Source of the DNA: Marinomonas flavescens
GTDB lineage: Bacteria > Pseudomonadota > Gammaproteobacteria > Pseudomonadales > Marinomonadaceae
Reading direction: 5' to 3'
DNA length: 64,000 nt
NCBI RefSeq assembly: GCF_004352835.1
Contig: NZ_SJSB01000004.1
Coordinates: forward strand, 186,001-250,000
Shown here: positions 26,110 to 35,553 of the stretch, one piece after another
Position numbering within the stretch: the stretch's first letter is position 1
How the letters are laid out: every line of letters starts with the position of its first letter
Notes under the pieces: generated by a model
Told to the model about the DNA's origin: nothing
Database searches by the model: none
What the model saw: the letters and a program-made list of their open reading frames with translations, nothing else
Program-made: the position numbers and the translations under genes

Positions 26110-26643
26110 ATGGACACTGTAAATTCAATTTCAACGTTAGACTGGCTTATCATTGCCGTCGTTCTTATTTCCACTTTGTTAAGTTTAAAGAGGGGATTTG
26201 TAAAAGAAGTTTTATCGCTAGTCACTTGGGTTGTCTCATTTGTTGTTGCGGTTAAGTTTTCTGACAATATGCAGGCTTTATTGGTCGATCAGGTTCAAAG
26301 TGACCAGATTCGCTATATCGTTTCTTTTGTCTCTTTATTCGTTGCGAGTCTCGTGGTGTGTGCATTAGCGAGTTATTTGATTGGCTCTTTGATACAAGTA
26401 ACTGGCCTTTCTAGTACTGACAGGGTATTAGGGATGGTATTTGGTTTTGCACGAGGCGGTTTAGTGGTTGTGGCTTTTGTTTCATTATTGAGTTTGAGCC
26501 CAGCAATAGAAAAAACAGAACTTTGGAAGTCATCACAATTGATTCCTCAGTTAGTACTTTTGAAAGACTGGACACGAGATATGTTAGGCAAGAGTTCGGA
26601 CATGATAAGTCCGTCTCTCATAGATCGTGCTCTTGGAAATTAG
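26110..26643 (+). CDS. cvpA: CvpA family membrane protein
   Basis: A 177-residue inner-membrane protein with about four hydrophobic helices and the family's opening DWLIIAVVLISTLLSLKRGFVKEVLSLV and GLSSTDRVLGMVFGFARGGLVV segments. CvpA is linked to colicin V production and envelope stress; its exact role is unclear. It lies directly before purF, as in many gammaproteobacteria. Confidence 0.9.
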   Translation: MDTVNSISTLDWLIIAVVLISTLLSLKRGFVKEVLSLVTWVVSFVVAVKFSDNMQALLVDQVQSDQIRYIVSFVSLFVASLVVCALASYLIGSLIQVTGLSSTDRVLGMVFGFARGGLVVVAFVSLLSLSPAIEKTELWKSSQLIPQLVLLKDWTRDMLGKSSDMISPSLIDRALGN

Positions 26644-26677
26644 TTGCTTATAAAGCAGCAAAAAATGAAGAACCTTT

Positions 26678-26697
26678 ATTGTGTTTATAAACACAAT
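26678..26697. promoter_or_regulatory. Perfect 20-bp palindrome upstream of purF
   Basis: ATTGTGTTTATAAACACAAT is a perfect inverted repeat in the cvpA-purF gap, 24 bases before the purF start. It is not followed by a T tract, so it is not an obvious terminator, and it does not match the PurR operator known from E. coli. A regulator site or an RNA hairpin near the ribosome binding site are both possible. Confidence 0.45.
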
Positions 26698-26721
26698 TTC
26701 CCCAACACGAGGATCTAGAAC

Positions 26722-28230
26722 ATGTGTGGTATCGTTGGTGTCGTTGGCACGTCCCTGGTCAACCAAGCTATTTTTGATGCGTTAACTCTGCTTCAACATC
26801 GCGGACAAGATGCAGCAGGAATGGTAACAAGCCATAATGGTCGTTTGTGCTTACGCAAAGACAATGGTCCGGTTAGTGAAGTATTTCGTACGCGTCACAT
26901 GAAAAAGCTTCAGGGTAATATCGGCATTGGGCATGCTCGTTACCCAACCGCGGGTACTTCTAGCTCAGCAGAGGCGCAGCCTTTTTATGTTAACTCTCCT
27001 TACGGTATTTCTCTTGCCCACAATGGCAATTTAACAAACACTAAGAAGCTGAAACAAGAGGTGTTTGAATCTGATCTTCGTCATGTAAATACAACGTCTG
27101 ATTCAGAAGTGTTGTTGAACGTACTGGCTCATGAGCTTCATACGGAAGGGAAACTTATCCCAACGCCAGAAGATATTTTCAATGCGCTAGAGCGTGTTTA
27201 TAAGCGAATTGAAGGGGGTTATGCGGTTGTGGCGCTGATTACTGGTTACGGTATCTTAGCGTTTCGTGATCCAGATGGTATTCGCCCTTTGATCTACGGC
27301 TCTAAACAAACTGAGACCGGTATTGAATACATGGTGGCGTCAGAAAGCGTGGCGCTCGATGCAGGTGGCTTTAAAATAGAACGTGACATTCAGCCAGGTG
27401 AGGCCATCTTCTTTGATGTGCACCACAATGTTCATGTTCGTCAGTGCACGCCAAAAAAAGTCGCACGTCCTTGTTTGTTTGAGTATGTGTATTTTGCTCG
27501 CCCAGACTCTGTACTCGACAGTATTTCAGTGTATAAAGCCCGTATGAATATGGGTGATCGTTTAGCGGAGAAAATTCGCCGTGAATGGAAAGATCACGAC
27601 ATAGACGTGGTCATTCCGATTCCAGATACCAGTCGTACGGCTGCATTGCAAATAGCCCAAACGTTGAATATTCCGTTCCGTGAAGGTCTGGTGAAAAACC
27701 GTTATATCGGTCGAACTTTTATTATGCCAGGGCAGGAAATACGCAAAAAGTCTGTTCGTCAAAAATTGAATCCTGTTCCTTTCGAATTCAAAGACAAAAC
27801 GGTTCTATTGGTTGATGATTCCATCGTTCGTGGTACCACGAGTAAAGAAATCATTGAAATGGCACGTGAAGCGGGTGCGAAGAAAGTGTACATCGCCTCT
27901 GCCGCGCCAGAAGTTCGTCATCCTAATGTGTATGGTATTGATATGCCTGCGGTGACTGAGCTGATAGCCAATGATCGCAATGTTGATGAGATTTGTGAAT
28001 TAATCGGTGCTGACAAATTGATTTTCCAAGATTTGGACGATTTGATTGCAGCTTGTGTTGACGAAAAACACTCTGATGTTCGTGAATTTGATACTTCAGT
28101 ATTTGACGGCAAGTACATTACTGGAGACATCACTGAGTCTTATCTCCAAGGTCTTGAAAGCGCTCGTAATGATTCTAAGAAATCATCCGTCGAGACCGCT
28201 TCTAGTAATGACATGATGTACCCAATGTAA
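26722..28230 (+). CDS. purF: Amidophosphoribosyltransferase
   Basis: PurF commits PRPP and glutamine to purine synthesis. It begins MCGIVG with the nucleophile Cys2 exposed after Met removal, so the start is certain. The Ntn glutaminase domain covers about 1-235; the phosphoribosyltransferase domain has the PRPP loop [14 protein letters not shown] at about 366. At 502 residues it is the usual length. The terminator after it (28,259-28,293) closes the block. Confidence 0.96.
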   Translation: MCGIVGVVGTSLVNQAIFDALTLLQHRGQDAAGMVTSHNGRLCLRKDNGPVSEVFRTRHMKKLQGNIGIGHARYPTAGTSSSAEAQPFYVNSPYGISLAHNGNLTNTKKLKQEVFESDLRHVNTTSDSEVLLNVLAHELHTEGKLIPTPEDIFNALERVYKRIEGGYAVVALITGYGILAFRDPDGIRPLIYGSKQTETGIEYMVASESVALDAGGFKIERDIQPGEAIFFDVHHNVHVRQCTPKKVARPCLFEYVYFARPDSVLDSISVYKARMNMGDRLAEKIRREWKDHDIDVVIPIPDTSRTAALQIAQTLNIPFREGLVKNRYIGRTFIMPGQEIRKKSVRQKLNPVPFEFKDKTVLLVDDSIVRGTTSKEIIEMAREAGAKKVYIASAAPEVRHPNVYGIDMPAVTELIANDRNVDEICELIGADKLIFQDLDDLIAACVDEKHSDVREFDTSVFDGKYITGDITESYLQGLESARNDSKKSSVETASSNDMMYPM

Positions 28231-28258
28231 AAATAGCTCGCTATTGTCGTTGCATAAA

Positions 28259-28293
28259 ACAAAGCCAGGTCTCATGCCTGGCTTTGTTGTTTT
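28259..28293 (+). terminator. Rho-independent terminator after purF
   Basis: ACAAAGCCAGG and CCTGGCTTTGT form an 11-bp stem with a 7-base loop, followed by TGTTTTT. From 28,294 to 28,474 I see no gene or further structure. Confidence 0.85.
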
Positions 28294-28474
28294 TAATTGA
28301 CGTAAATGCCAACACATTCAAAGGTCGGTCTGCGTGGAGGTAGCGAATGCCTATGTGCAGCCGATTATCAGTGGTAAGCGCTAGAAGAGCATGATGCTTC
28401 TTCTTCACTTCTTCTGCGCCTTTTTTGCAGTGCTGCATTTATTCTTGTTAGCTGAATTTAGGAATAAAATTCTG

Positions 28475-31400
28475 TTATTCGCTTTTAACCTCTTCAAGTT
28501 TTTCACTCGCTTCTAAGGCATCTTTTTTACGTTCTCCGCGACGATATCCGAGGACTAAGAGACAAGGTGTCAGTATCAGCGTTAACGGTGTGGCGAATGT
28601 TAGTCCACCGGCGATGGCGGTAGAAAGTTGCGTCCACCATTGCGCTGATGGCGCGCCAACACTGATAGATTGATGAATTAGGTCGATATTGAGCTGAAAC
28701 ACCATAGGAACGAGTCCTAAAATAGTGGTAATCGTGGTGAGCATGACCGGGCGCAAGCGTTGTACGCCGGTACGAATAGCGGCTTCTCGAACCTTCATGC
28801 CTTGTGCTCTGAGGTTGTTAAAAGTATCGATTAGAACAATATTGTTATTCACCACTATGCCAGCTAAGGCGATAACACCGACGCCACTCATGACCACACC
28901 AAAAGGCTGGCCTTTCATCATCAAACCAATGAAGACACCAATGGTAGAGAAGATGACGGCGCTTAGAATGAGGGCGCATTGGAAGAAGTTATTAAATTGC
29001 GTAACCAAAATGATCGCCATAATAAAGAAGGCAACAAAAAAAGCTTTGATCAGGAAGTCGGTCGACTTTTGCTGGTTCTCTGTGTTGCCTCTAAATTGAT
29101 AGGTAATCGCGCTTGGAAGCTCTTTGTCTAACTTCGCTTTTATGGTTTTGATAACGTCGTTGACCACCACGCCATCTTTCACATTGGCGTCAATCGTGAC
29201 GGTTTTTTTGCCATCTGTTCGATTGATGACACCTTGCTTAGGTGCTGCGTAGCGATGGATGAAGTTGCTGGCTGGAATAGGGCCTTTGTTGGATGGAATC
29301 TGTATTTGGTCTAGTTGTTCTAAACTTCGATTGTTAACGGGATAGCGCAAAACAATATCAATTTTGTCATTTGCGCCTTCTGGTAAAAAGTCGCTCAGTT
29401 TTAATCCGTTGGTGACCAGCTTTACCACACTTCCAAGCGTGTTTACATCAATGCCATAGCGGCTGGCTTTGGCTCTGTCTACTTCAAGGCGCCATTCGAT
29501 ACCGGGAAGCGATCTATCATCGTCTACTGAAATGATCGAATCCTGTTGTCTTAATTGTTCGGCGATCATGTCGGCTGCATCGTTCAGGGGTTTAGAATAA
29601 TCTGAACTCAATTCTAATTGTATGTCTGAACCCGATTGCGGGCCACCTTGTTGAATTTCGGATGTGACTAGGATGCCAGGGATTTGTTTTGTTTTCTCGC
29701 GAATCTGTTCAAGTATGACACTGGCGGGTTCACGCTGTGACCAGTCAATAAACTCCATAGAAATTTTGCCGATGCTGTCTGGCGCATCTTTATTGCTGGG
29801 GGTAGCAAATGTTGTAGCTATCAGAGATTTAAGGTTTGGATTGCCAATAAGTAGTTTTTCAACTTTATGCACCAAAACATCTTTTTCCTGTAAGGATAAG
29901 TTGCCTCGAGCATGGATCTCTAAATTAGCCACTTCGGGTTCTATGCTTGGGAAAAATTCGACGCCTTTGCCATAGAGACTATAGGTAACCTGAACGGCGA
30001 TTAGTAACGTAATGACAAACATTAAAACCCAAATTGGTATGTCGACTAAGCGAGTAAGTACACGACTGTACCAGCCAGTAACCCCTCTGAGTTTTGTTAG
30101 GTCGCCATTTTCGGCAAGGCGTAATGAAAGTAGGGTGGCGTCACTGTAATTGCCTTTTTTACCGATTAAAGAGCCTAATGTAGGAAGCACAATGAGCGCC
30201 ATCACTAGAGATGCTGTGAGTGTGGCGATAACCGTAATAGGCAGATAACGCATAAATTCACCGACCGTATCTGGCCAGAATAGTAATGGCATAAACACGG
30301 CCAAGGTGGTTGCCGTCGATGCGATAATAGGCCATGCCATGCGTTTTGCGGCTTCGCTATAGGCTTCTTTTTTAGGGGCGCCTTCGGCAAGCTTGCGATC
30401 GGCGTATTCAGTCACAACAATTGCACCATCGACGAGCATGCCGACACTTAATATTAGCGCAAAAAGTACCACCATATTAATGGTGTAGCCCTGAATGTTA
30501 AGCAATAAAATGCCCGCTAGAAAGGCGCCGGGAATGGCTAATCCGACTAGTATTGAGCTGCGGATACCAAGCGCCCAGACAATGACAATCATGACCAATA
30601 ACGTTGCTGTTATCACATTATTAAATAAGTCATTAAGCGACGTTTTAATATTGCTCGATTCGTCTTGGGTGATTGTGTAATTAACCCCTTGAGGCCACTG
30701 AGTACTGTCTTTTTTAACCAAGGCTTTGACAGCATCAATCGTGTCTATGATGTTAGCGCCAACCCGTTTTGAGACCGCGAGTGAAATGCTATTTTTGCCA
30801 TCAACTCTGGCGTAGCTTGTGGGATCTTCAAAGGTTAATTCACCGTTTGCTATATCCCCTAATTTAACAACGTTGTCACCATCTACCTTGATGGGTAAAT
30901 TAAGAATATCTTCTTTATTTTTGAGTAGACCCGGGACTTTAATAGGGAAGCGGCCTGCTCCAGTGTCTAGATTGCCTGCTGCCACTAATTGGTTGTTACC
31001 TGAGACAAAGTTAGCCACATCGGTGAGGTTTAAATTGTACGAGTCTAATTGATCAGGGCGGATAATTATTTGCGCTTGCTGATCGCGATCGCCACTGATC
31101 GCCGCTTCGAGTACGCCATTGGTTGCTTCAATTTTGTCTTGCAAGTCATTGGCGACTTTGCTTAATGTGGTAAAGCCTACATCACCAGATAAATTGATAC
31201 GTAGTACAGGGAAGGTAGAGAGATTTATTTCTGTTACGGTTGGTTCGTCAGCGCCTTGAGGAAGGTCGCTTTTAGCGCGGTTAATTTTTTCTTGAGTGTC
31301 GATGATTGCTTGATCGATATTTGTCCCTTGGTCAAACTCTAAAATGATTGATGCGTGGTTTTCAGAGGCAACAGAGCTGATTTTTTTTAGGTTATCTAGG

Positions 31401-31621
31401 CCCTTCAATTCTTTTTCCAAAGGGTGGACTAGCAAACTGTCCGCATCTTCTGGTGAAATGCCGTCTAAAGTAACAGACACGTAAGCCATAGGGATGGTGA
31501 TGTCTGGTGTGCTTTCTTTAGCGATTTCAATGTAAGACACCGCCCCAGCAATCAATACGAGACTAAACAATAATAGTACCGTTCGTGATCGCGCTAAAGC
31601 CGCTTCTATTAATTTTTGCAT
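28475..31621 (-). CDS. RND family efflux pump permease
   Basis: A 1,048-residue inner-membrane transporter of the resistance-nodulation-division type that exports drugs or other toxic compounds with proton influx. The first helix (RTVLLLFSLVLIAGAVSY) is followed by the porter loop, then the central helices (SILVGLAIPGAFLAGILLL, MVVLFALILSVGMLVDGAIVVTEYA with the acidic relay region), and the layout repeats in the second half (VIALAGIVVNNNIVLIDT). No frameshift. It is preceded by its adaptor with a 13-base gap; no outer-membrane channel gene is adjacent, so it probably uses a shared TolC. Confidence 0.93.
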   Translation of the reverse strand: MQKLIEAALARSRTVLLLFSLVLIAGAVSYIEIAKESTPDITIPMAYVSVTLDGISPEDADSLLVHPLEKELKGLDNLKKISSVASENHASIILEFDQGTNIDQAIIDTQEKINRAKSDLPQGADEPTVTEINLSTFPVLRINLSGDVGFTTLSKVANDLQDKIEATNGVLEAAISGDRDQQAQIIIRPDQLDSYNLNLTDVANFVSGNNQLVAAGNLDTGAGRFPIKVPGLLKNKEDILNLPIKVDGDNVVKLGDIANGELTFEDPTSYARVDGKNSISLAVSKRVGANIIDTIDAVKALVKKDSTQWPQGVNYTITQDESSNIKTSLNDLFNNVITATLLVMIVIVWALGIRSSILVGLAIPGAFLAGILLLNIQGYTINMVVLFALILSVGMLVDGAIVVTEYADRKLAEGAPKKEAYSEAAKRMAWPIIASTATTLAVFMPLLFWPDTVGEFMRYLPITVIATLTASLVMALIVLPTLGSLIGKKGNYSDATLLSLRLAENGDLTKLRGVTGWYSRVLTRLVDIPIWVLMFVITLLIAVQVTYSLYGKGVEFFPSIEPEVANLEIHARGNLSLQEKDVLVHKVEKLLIGNPNLKSLIATTFATPSNKDAPDSIGKISMEFIDWSQREPASVILEQIREKTKQIPGILVTSEIQQGGPQSGSDIQLELSSDYSKPLNDAADMIAEQLRQQDSIISVDDDRSLPGIEWRLEVDRAKASRYGIDVNTLGSVVKLVTNGLKLSDFLPEGANDKIDIVLRYPVNNRSLEQLDQIQIPSNKGPIPASNFIHRYAAPKQGVINRTDGKKTVTIDANVKDGVVVNDVIKTIKAKLDKELPSAITYQFRGNTENQQKSTDFLIKAFFVAFFIMAIILVTQFNNFFQCALILSAVIFSTIGVFIGLMMKGQPFGVVMSGVGVIALAGIVVNNNIVLIDTFNNLRAQGMKVREAAIRTGVQRLRPVMLTTITTILGLVPMVFQLNIDLIHQSISVGAPSAQWWTQLSTAIAGGLTFATPLTLILTPCLLVLGYRRGERKKDALEASEKLEEVKSE

Positions 31622-31634
31622 TTAAAAATCCTTA

Positions 31635-32759
31635 TTAATAGTGGGCTTCAACAGTGTCGCCAGCGGAAACAAAACCTTGTCCGACCGTGATCAAGTTGAC
31701 AGTGTCTGGCAGGCCAGTTACCCAGACATTGTCTCGTCCAGATTTGACAATACTGACTGGAAAAATGGTCACTTGATTGCGGTCGTTCAATACTTTTACA
31801 GCGGTATGTCCATTGTCATCTAGGGTAAGTAGGGCGGGTGAAAAGGCTTGAGCTTTTTGCTTGGTAAGCGTGAAATCTACGTCAGCGGTTAATCCTGTTG
31901 GGATCTTATGTGTAGGGTTGTGTATTGATAACTCGACGCTAATGGCGCGGCTCTCTTGATTTGCTTCTGCACTAATATAAGACACACTGCCAGTGGTCTC
32001 AAAACCAGATTCTAAGCGAACTTCCCCCAGTGTTCCTATTTTGATTTGTTGTATTCTGTTTTGTGGAATAGACACTTGAATGCGCAGCGGGTCTAAAGAA
32101 ATGAGTGAGCCAATCGGTGTGTCCTCACCCACTATTTGTCCTTGTTTTACCGTTAATGTGTTCAGTGTGCCAGTAAAAGGTGCGGTAACCGTGGCGTTTT
32201 CTAAATGGATTTCCAGTGTCTTTAGATTGCTTTGTGCGGCCGCGAGGTTAGTTTTGGCTTCGGCTAATTTAACATTAGAGGCTAAGTTCTTGGCTTTCAG
32301 TTTTGTCAGACCGTCTAGTTCTATACTTCTTTGTTGTGTTAGTAGCGTCGCTTCTTTTATTTGCGATTTAAGTGCTCGAGTATCAATTTGCAAAATTGGC
32401 TCACCCTTCTTCAAAAAGTCGCCTTTATCAGCATACAGCGCAACAATTTTCCCTTTATAGCTATTGGTTAACACAAGGGTTTTGTCGGCAAGGGTTTGTC
32501 CCGAAAGGGTAAGGTGTAATTCGGTCATTTGCGCGTGAATGGTTTTGGCTTGAACCGAATACTGTTGAGTGCTTAGGGATTTGTTGGCATTGCTGTTTAG
32601 TGCATTCTCTTTAGGGCTGCTGTCTTCTGAGCTTTTTGTTGAGCTGGGATCATCATGTTGGGCTGTGGTGATGCCATGGCCACCTGCAATCATCCATAAA
32701 ACAGCGGCAACGGTTATCGTGATCGCAAAAATTGGACCTGCTTTGTTTTTAAGCTCCAT
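31635..32759 (-). CDS. RND periplasmic adaptor (membrane fusion protein)
   Basis: A 374-residue adaptor that links the RND permease to an outer-membrane channel. An N-terminal membrane anchor (IFAITITVAAVLWMIAGGHGI), a lipoyl half-motif (GKIVALYADKGDFLKKGEPILQIDTR), an alpha-helical hairpin (about 125-180) and the second lipoyl half (ATVTAPFTGTLNTLTVKQGQIV) are in standard order. It is the first gene of the pump operon. Confidence 0.92.
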   Translation of the reverse strand: MELKNKAGPIFAITITVAAVLWMIAGGHGITTAQHDDPSSTKSSEDSSPKENALNSNANKSLSTQQYSVQAKTIHAQMTELHLTLSGQTLADKTLVLTNSYKGKIVALYADKGDFLKKGEPILQIDTRALKSQIKEATLLTQQRSIELDGLTKLKAKNLASNVKLAEAKTNLAAAQSNLKTLEIHLENATVTAPFTGTLNTLTVKQGQIVGEDTPIGSLISLDPLRIQVSIPQNRIQQIKIGTLGEVRLESGFETTGSVSYISAEANQESRAISVELSIHNPTHKIPTGLTADVDFTLTKQKAQAFSPALLTLDDNGHTAVKVLNDRNQVTIFPVSIVKSGRDNVWVTGLPDTVNLITVGQGFVSAGDTVEAHY

Positions 32760-33049
32760 TAACCGCTCCCTAGTAGGCTGGTTTATATTGTTCTTATGTT
32801 GTATGTCGTTATCAAGTTTGTGTCAATTATATGCACAATTGAAGGGCGATAAAATGATCCTTGTTTGCTTATCTAAGCATATTGTTCGTGATTATGTAGA
32901 TAGATACCAATGTATGGGCTTTTTTCTCTTTTTAATTAATGGTTTTTGTCAGTTTTTGGATTACAGTTTCTTTGTTTCGCTAAACCTTCGTTAGGAAGGG
33001 TGATATTATACGCGCACAAAATTTACCCTCTTTTTTTATTTGGATAGAT

Positions 33050-34954
33050 ATGAGTCTATTGTCGTTAGAACAGGTCAGTGTTGCATTCGGGCATAATCCG
33101 CTGCTGTCAAAAATCAGTTTTGCTGCTGAAGCCGGCGAACGTGTTGCTATCATCGGTCGTAATGGTGCTGGTAAATCTACGTTATTAAAAATTATTTCAG
33201 GCGAGCAGGTTGCCGATGAAGGCATGGTTCGAATCGAAGGCGGTATGCGTGTTGCGCAGCTTCCTCAAGAACTTCCTGATGCCAACAACAAAACTGTACG
33301 TGAAGTAGTGAGTGAAGGCGCAGGTAAAGCTCATGACCTAATGAAACGTTACTTTGCGTTGTTAGAAGATTTTGAAAATGACCACGCTAATGAGCTTGGT
33401 GATATTCAAACGGAGCTGGATAAGATTCAAGGCTGGGATCTTGAGCAACGCGTGAATCACATGATTCAGCGTTTAAAACTTCCTGCAGACAAGTTAATGT
33501 CTGAATTGTCTGGTGGGTGGCGTCGTCGTGTTATTTTGGCTCAAGCTTTGGTATCAAATCCAGACGTGCTTTTGCTCGACGAACCAACAAACCATTTGGA
33601 CGTTCCTACTATCGAGTGGATGGAGCAGCAGCTTCAGCAATTCCGTGGTTTGATTTTGTTTATTACCCATGACCGTCGTTTCCTTGAGAAACTAGCCAAT
33701 CGTATTATCGAATTGGATCGTGGTAACTTAATTTCTTTTAGTGGCAACATTAACGAATTTCTTGTCTTCAAAGAAAAACTTTTAGAAGAAGAAGAGCGTG
33801 CCAATGCGTTGTTTGATAAGCGTTTGGCAGAAGAAGAAGTCTGGATTCGCCAAGGTATTAAAGCACGTCGCACCCGTAACGAAGGTCGAGTACGAGCGCT
33901 AAAAGCGTTGCGTGTTGAACGTTCTGAGCGTATTGGTCGTCAAGGCAACGCTAAAATGACGATTGAGTCGAAAGACAGCTCCGGCAAATTGGTAGCAGAG
34001 TTCACACAAGTGGCCCATTCGTTTGAAGACAAGGTAATTCTTCGCCCAATGGATTTGATCGTCAATCGTGGAGATCGGATTGGACTGATCGGACCAAATG
34101 GTTGCGGTAAAAGTACTTTTCTAAAAATCCTGTTAGGCGATTTAAAAGCAGATTCAGGTACAGTGCGCCAAGGTACTAAGCTAAACGTAGCGTATTTTGA
34201 TCAGCTGCGTGAGCAATTAGACCCTGAACAAACGGTTGCTGAGAATGTCGGTGAAGGCAAAGATACCATTGAGATTAATGGTCAGACTAAGCATGTTATT
34301 GGTTATCTTGGTGATTTCTTGTTCCCGCCTGAGCGCGCTCGTACGCCAGTAAAAGCCTTGTCAGGTGGTGAGCGTAACCGTGTGTTACTTGCCAAATTAT
34401 TTACCAAACCTGCGAACCTTCTCGTAATGGATGAGCCAACCAACGACCTTGATGTGGAAACATTAGAGTTGTTAGAAGAGCTGCTATTAAATTACGACGG
34501 CACCTTGCTGTTAGTAAGCCATGACCGTGCATTTTTGGACAGTGTTGTGACCAGCGTAATTGCCTTTGAAGGTGAAGGCCGTGTACGTGAATACGTCGGT
34601 GGTTACCAAGATTGGATTCGTCAAGGTGGTAAATTCCCAACAGAATCTACATCGCAAACCAACGAAACGAAACCTGCCAAAATTGAAATCAAAAAAGAAG
34701 CGGTGGCCGTGGCCGCTAAGCCGAAAGCAAAGCTGAGCTATAAAATACAGCGCGAATTTGATTTGATGCCAGAAGTGATTGCTAAGTTAGAGCAAGAAAT
34801 TGCCGCTTTGCATCAAATCACTAGTGCTGCAGATTTTTATGCCGGTGATGCGAAGCAGGTTCAAAAGACCTTATCGAAAGTCACTACTAAAGAGCACGAA
34901 CTTGAGACAACCATGGAGCGTTGGCTTGAGTTAGAAGAAATGCAGAATGGGTAG
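33050..34954 (+). CDS. uup: ABC-F ATPase Uup
   Basis: A 634-residue soluble protein with two ABC ATPase domains: Walker A GRNGAGKST and GPNGCGKST, signatures LSGGWRRR and LSGGERNR, and Walker B motifs ending LLLDEPTNHLD and LVMDEPTNDLD. The C-terminal Lys/Glu-rich coiled coil (about 545-634) separates Uup from EttA-type paralogues. Members act on ribosomes and suppress precise transposon excision when intact. It ends 3 bases before the DUF2760 gene, so it probably shares a transcript with the chaperone cluster. Confidence 0.92.
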   Translation: MSLLSLEQVSVAFGHNPLLSKISFAAEAGERVAIIGRNGAGKSTLLKIISGEQVADEGMVRIEGGMRVAQLPQELPDANNKTVREVVSEGAGKAHDLMKRYFALLEDFENDHANELGDIQTELDKIQGWDLEQRVNHMIQRLKLPADKLMSELSGGWRRRVILAQALVSNPDVLLLDEPTNHLDVPTIEWMEQQLQQFRGLILFITHDRRFLEKLANRIIELDRGNLISFSGNINEFLVFKEKLLEEEERANALFDKRLAEEEVWIRQGIKARRTRNEGRVRALKALRVERSERIGRQGNAKMTIESKDSSGKLVAEFTQVAHSFEDKVILRPMDLIVNRGDRIGLIGPNGCGKSTFLKILLGDLKADSGTVRQGTKLNVAYFDQLREQLDPEQTVAENVGEGKDTIEINGQTKHVIGYLGDFLFPPERARTPVKALSGGERNRVLLAKLFTKPANLLVMDEPTNDLDVETLELLEELLLNYDGTLLLVSHDRAFLDSVVTSVIAFEGEGRVREYVGGYQDWIRQGGKFPTESTSQTNETKPAKIEIKKEAVAVAAKPKAKLSYKIQREFDLMPEVIAKLEQEIAALHQITSAADFYAGDAKQVQKTLSKVTTKEHELETTMERWLELEEMQNG

Positions 34955-34957
34955 ATT

Positions 34958-35551
34958 ATGAGCCAAAAAATCACATCAATCTCTTTTATACCGCGCTTCT
35001 TTGGCGCGTTTGGTCAGTTTTTTAAATACATGGGCAGTGGCGATTACGCTGCCCGTTGTTCTGCTGTAGGTAAGGGTGAAGTGCTGGCCTTTGAAGCAGA
35101 GCCCACTGTAATAACCAAAGAAATTGAAGTCATTCGTGAAGTCGAAGTGGCTGCGCCAGTATTGGCCACCGTCAATGAGGACGGTGCTCACCAACTGTTG
35201 CAATTATTACAACACGAAGCACGTTTTATCGATTTTATTCAAGAAAGTATCGATGGCTATGACGACGCCGAGGTTGGCGCGGCTGCGCGCCAAATTCATG
35301 CCGGTTGCTCTAAAGTGATTAACCAGCACTTTACTATCGACGTTGTTAACACAGCACCAGAGAACAGCCGTGTTGAAGTAGCATCTGACTACGACGCTAA
35401 GCAGATCAAGCTAGAAGGTCGTGTTGAAGGTACTGGCCCATATGCTGGTACCTTAATTCATCCTGGTTGGAAAGTGACAAAAACTCAGCTTCCAAAAGTC
35501 AGCAGCACCGACAATCTAACCATCTTAGCGCCCGCTGAAATAGAGGTTTAA
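34958..35551 (+). CDS. DUF2760 family protein
   Basis: A 197-residue protein of a conserved family without known function. The N-terminus is amphipathic (ISFIPRFFGAFGQFFKYMGSGDYA), the middle acidic, and the C-terminus reads GPYAGTLIHPGWKVTKTQLPKV, the most conserved part. It has no signal peptide. It stands 2-3 bases from both the Uup stop and the first Hsp70 start. This close linkage suggests that it works with the two Hsp70s, perhaps as a partner or substrate adaptor (inference). Confidence 0.8.
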   Translation: MSQKITSISFIPRFFGAFGQFFKYMGSGDYAARCSAVGKGEVLAFEAEPTVITKEIEVIREVEVAAPVLATVNEDGAHQLLQLLQHEARFIDFIQESIDGYDDAEVGAAARQIHAGCSKVINQHFTIDVVNTAPENSRVEVASDYDAKQIKLEGRVEGTGPYAGTLIHPGWKVTKTQLPKVSSTDNLTILAPAEIEV

Positions 35552-35553
35552 CT

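Noticed and set aside
28241-28438. 65-residue minus-strand ORF after purF
   Set aside because: It overlaps the purF terminator, has no ribosome binding site and resembles no known small protein.
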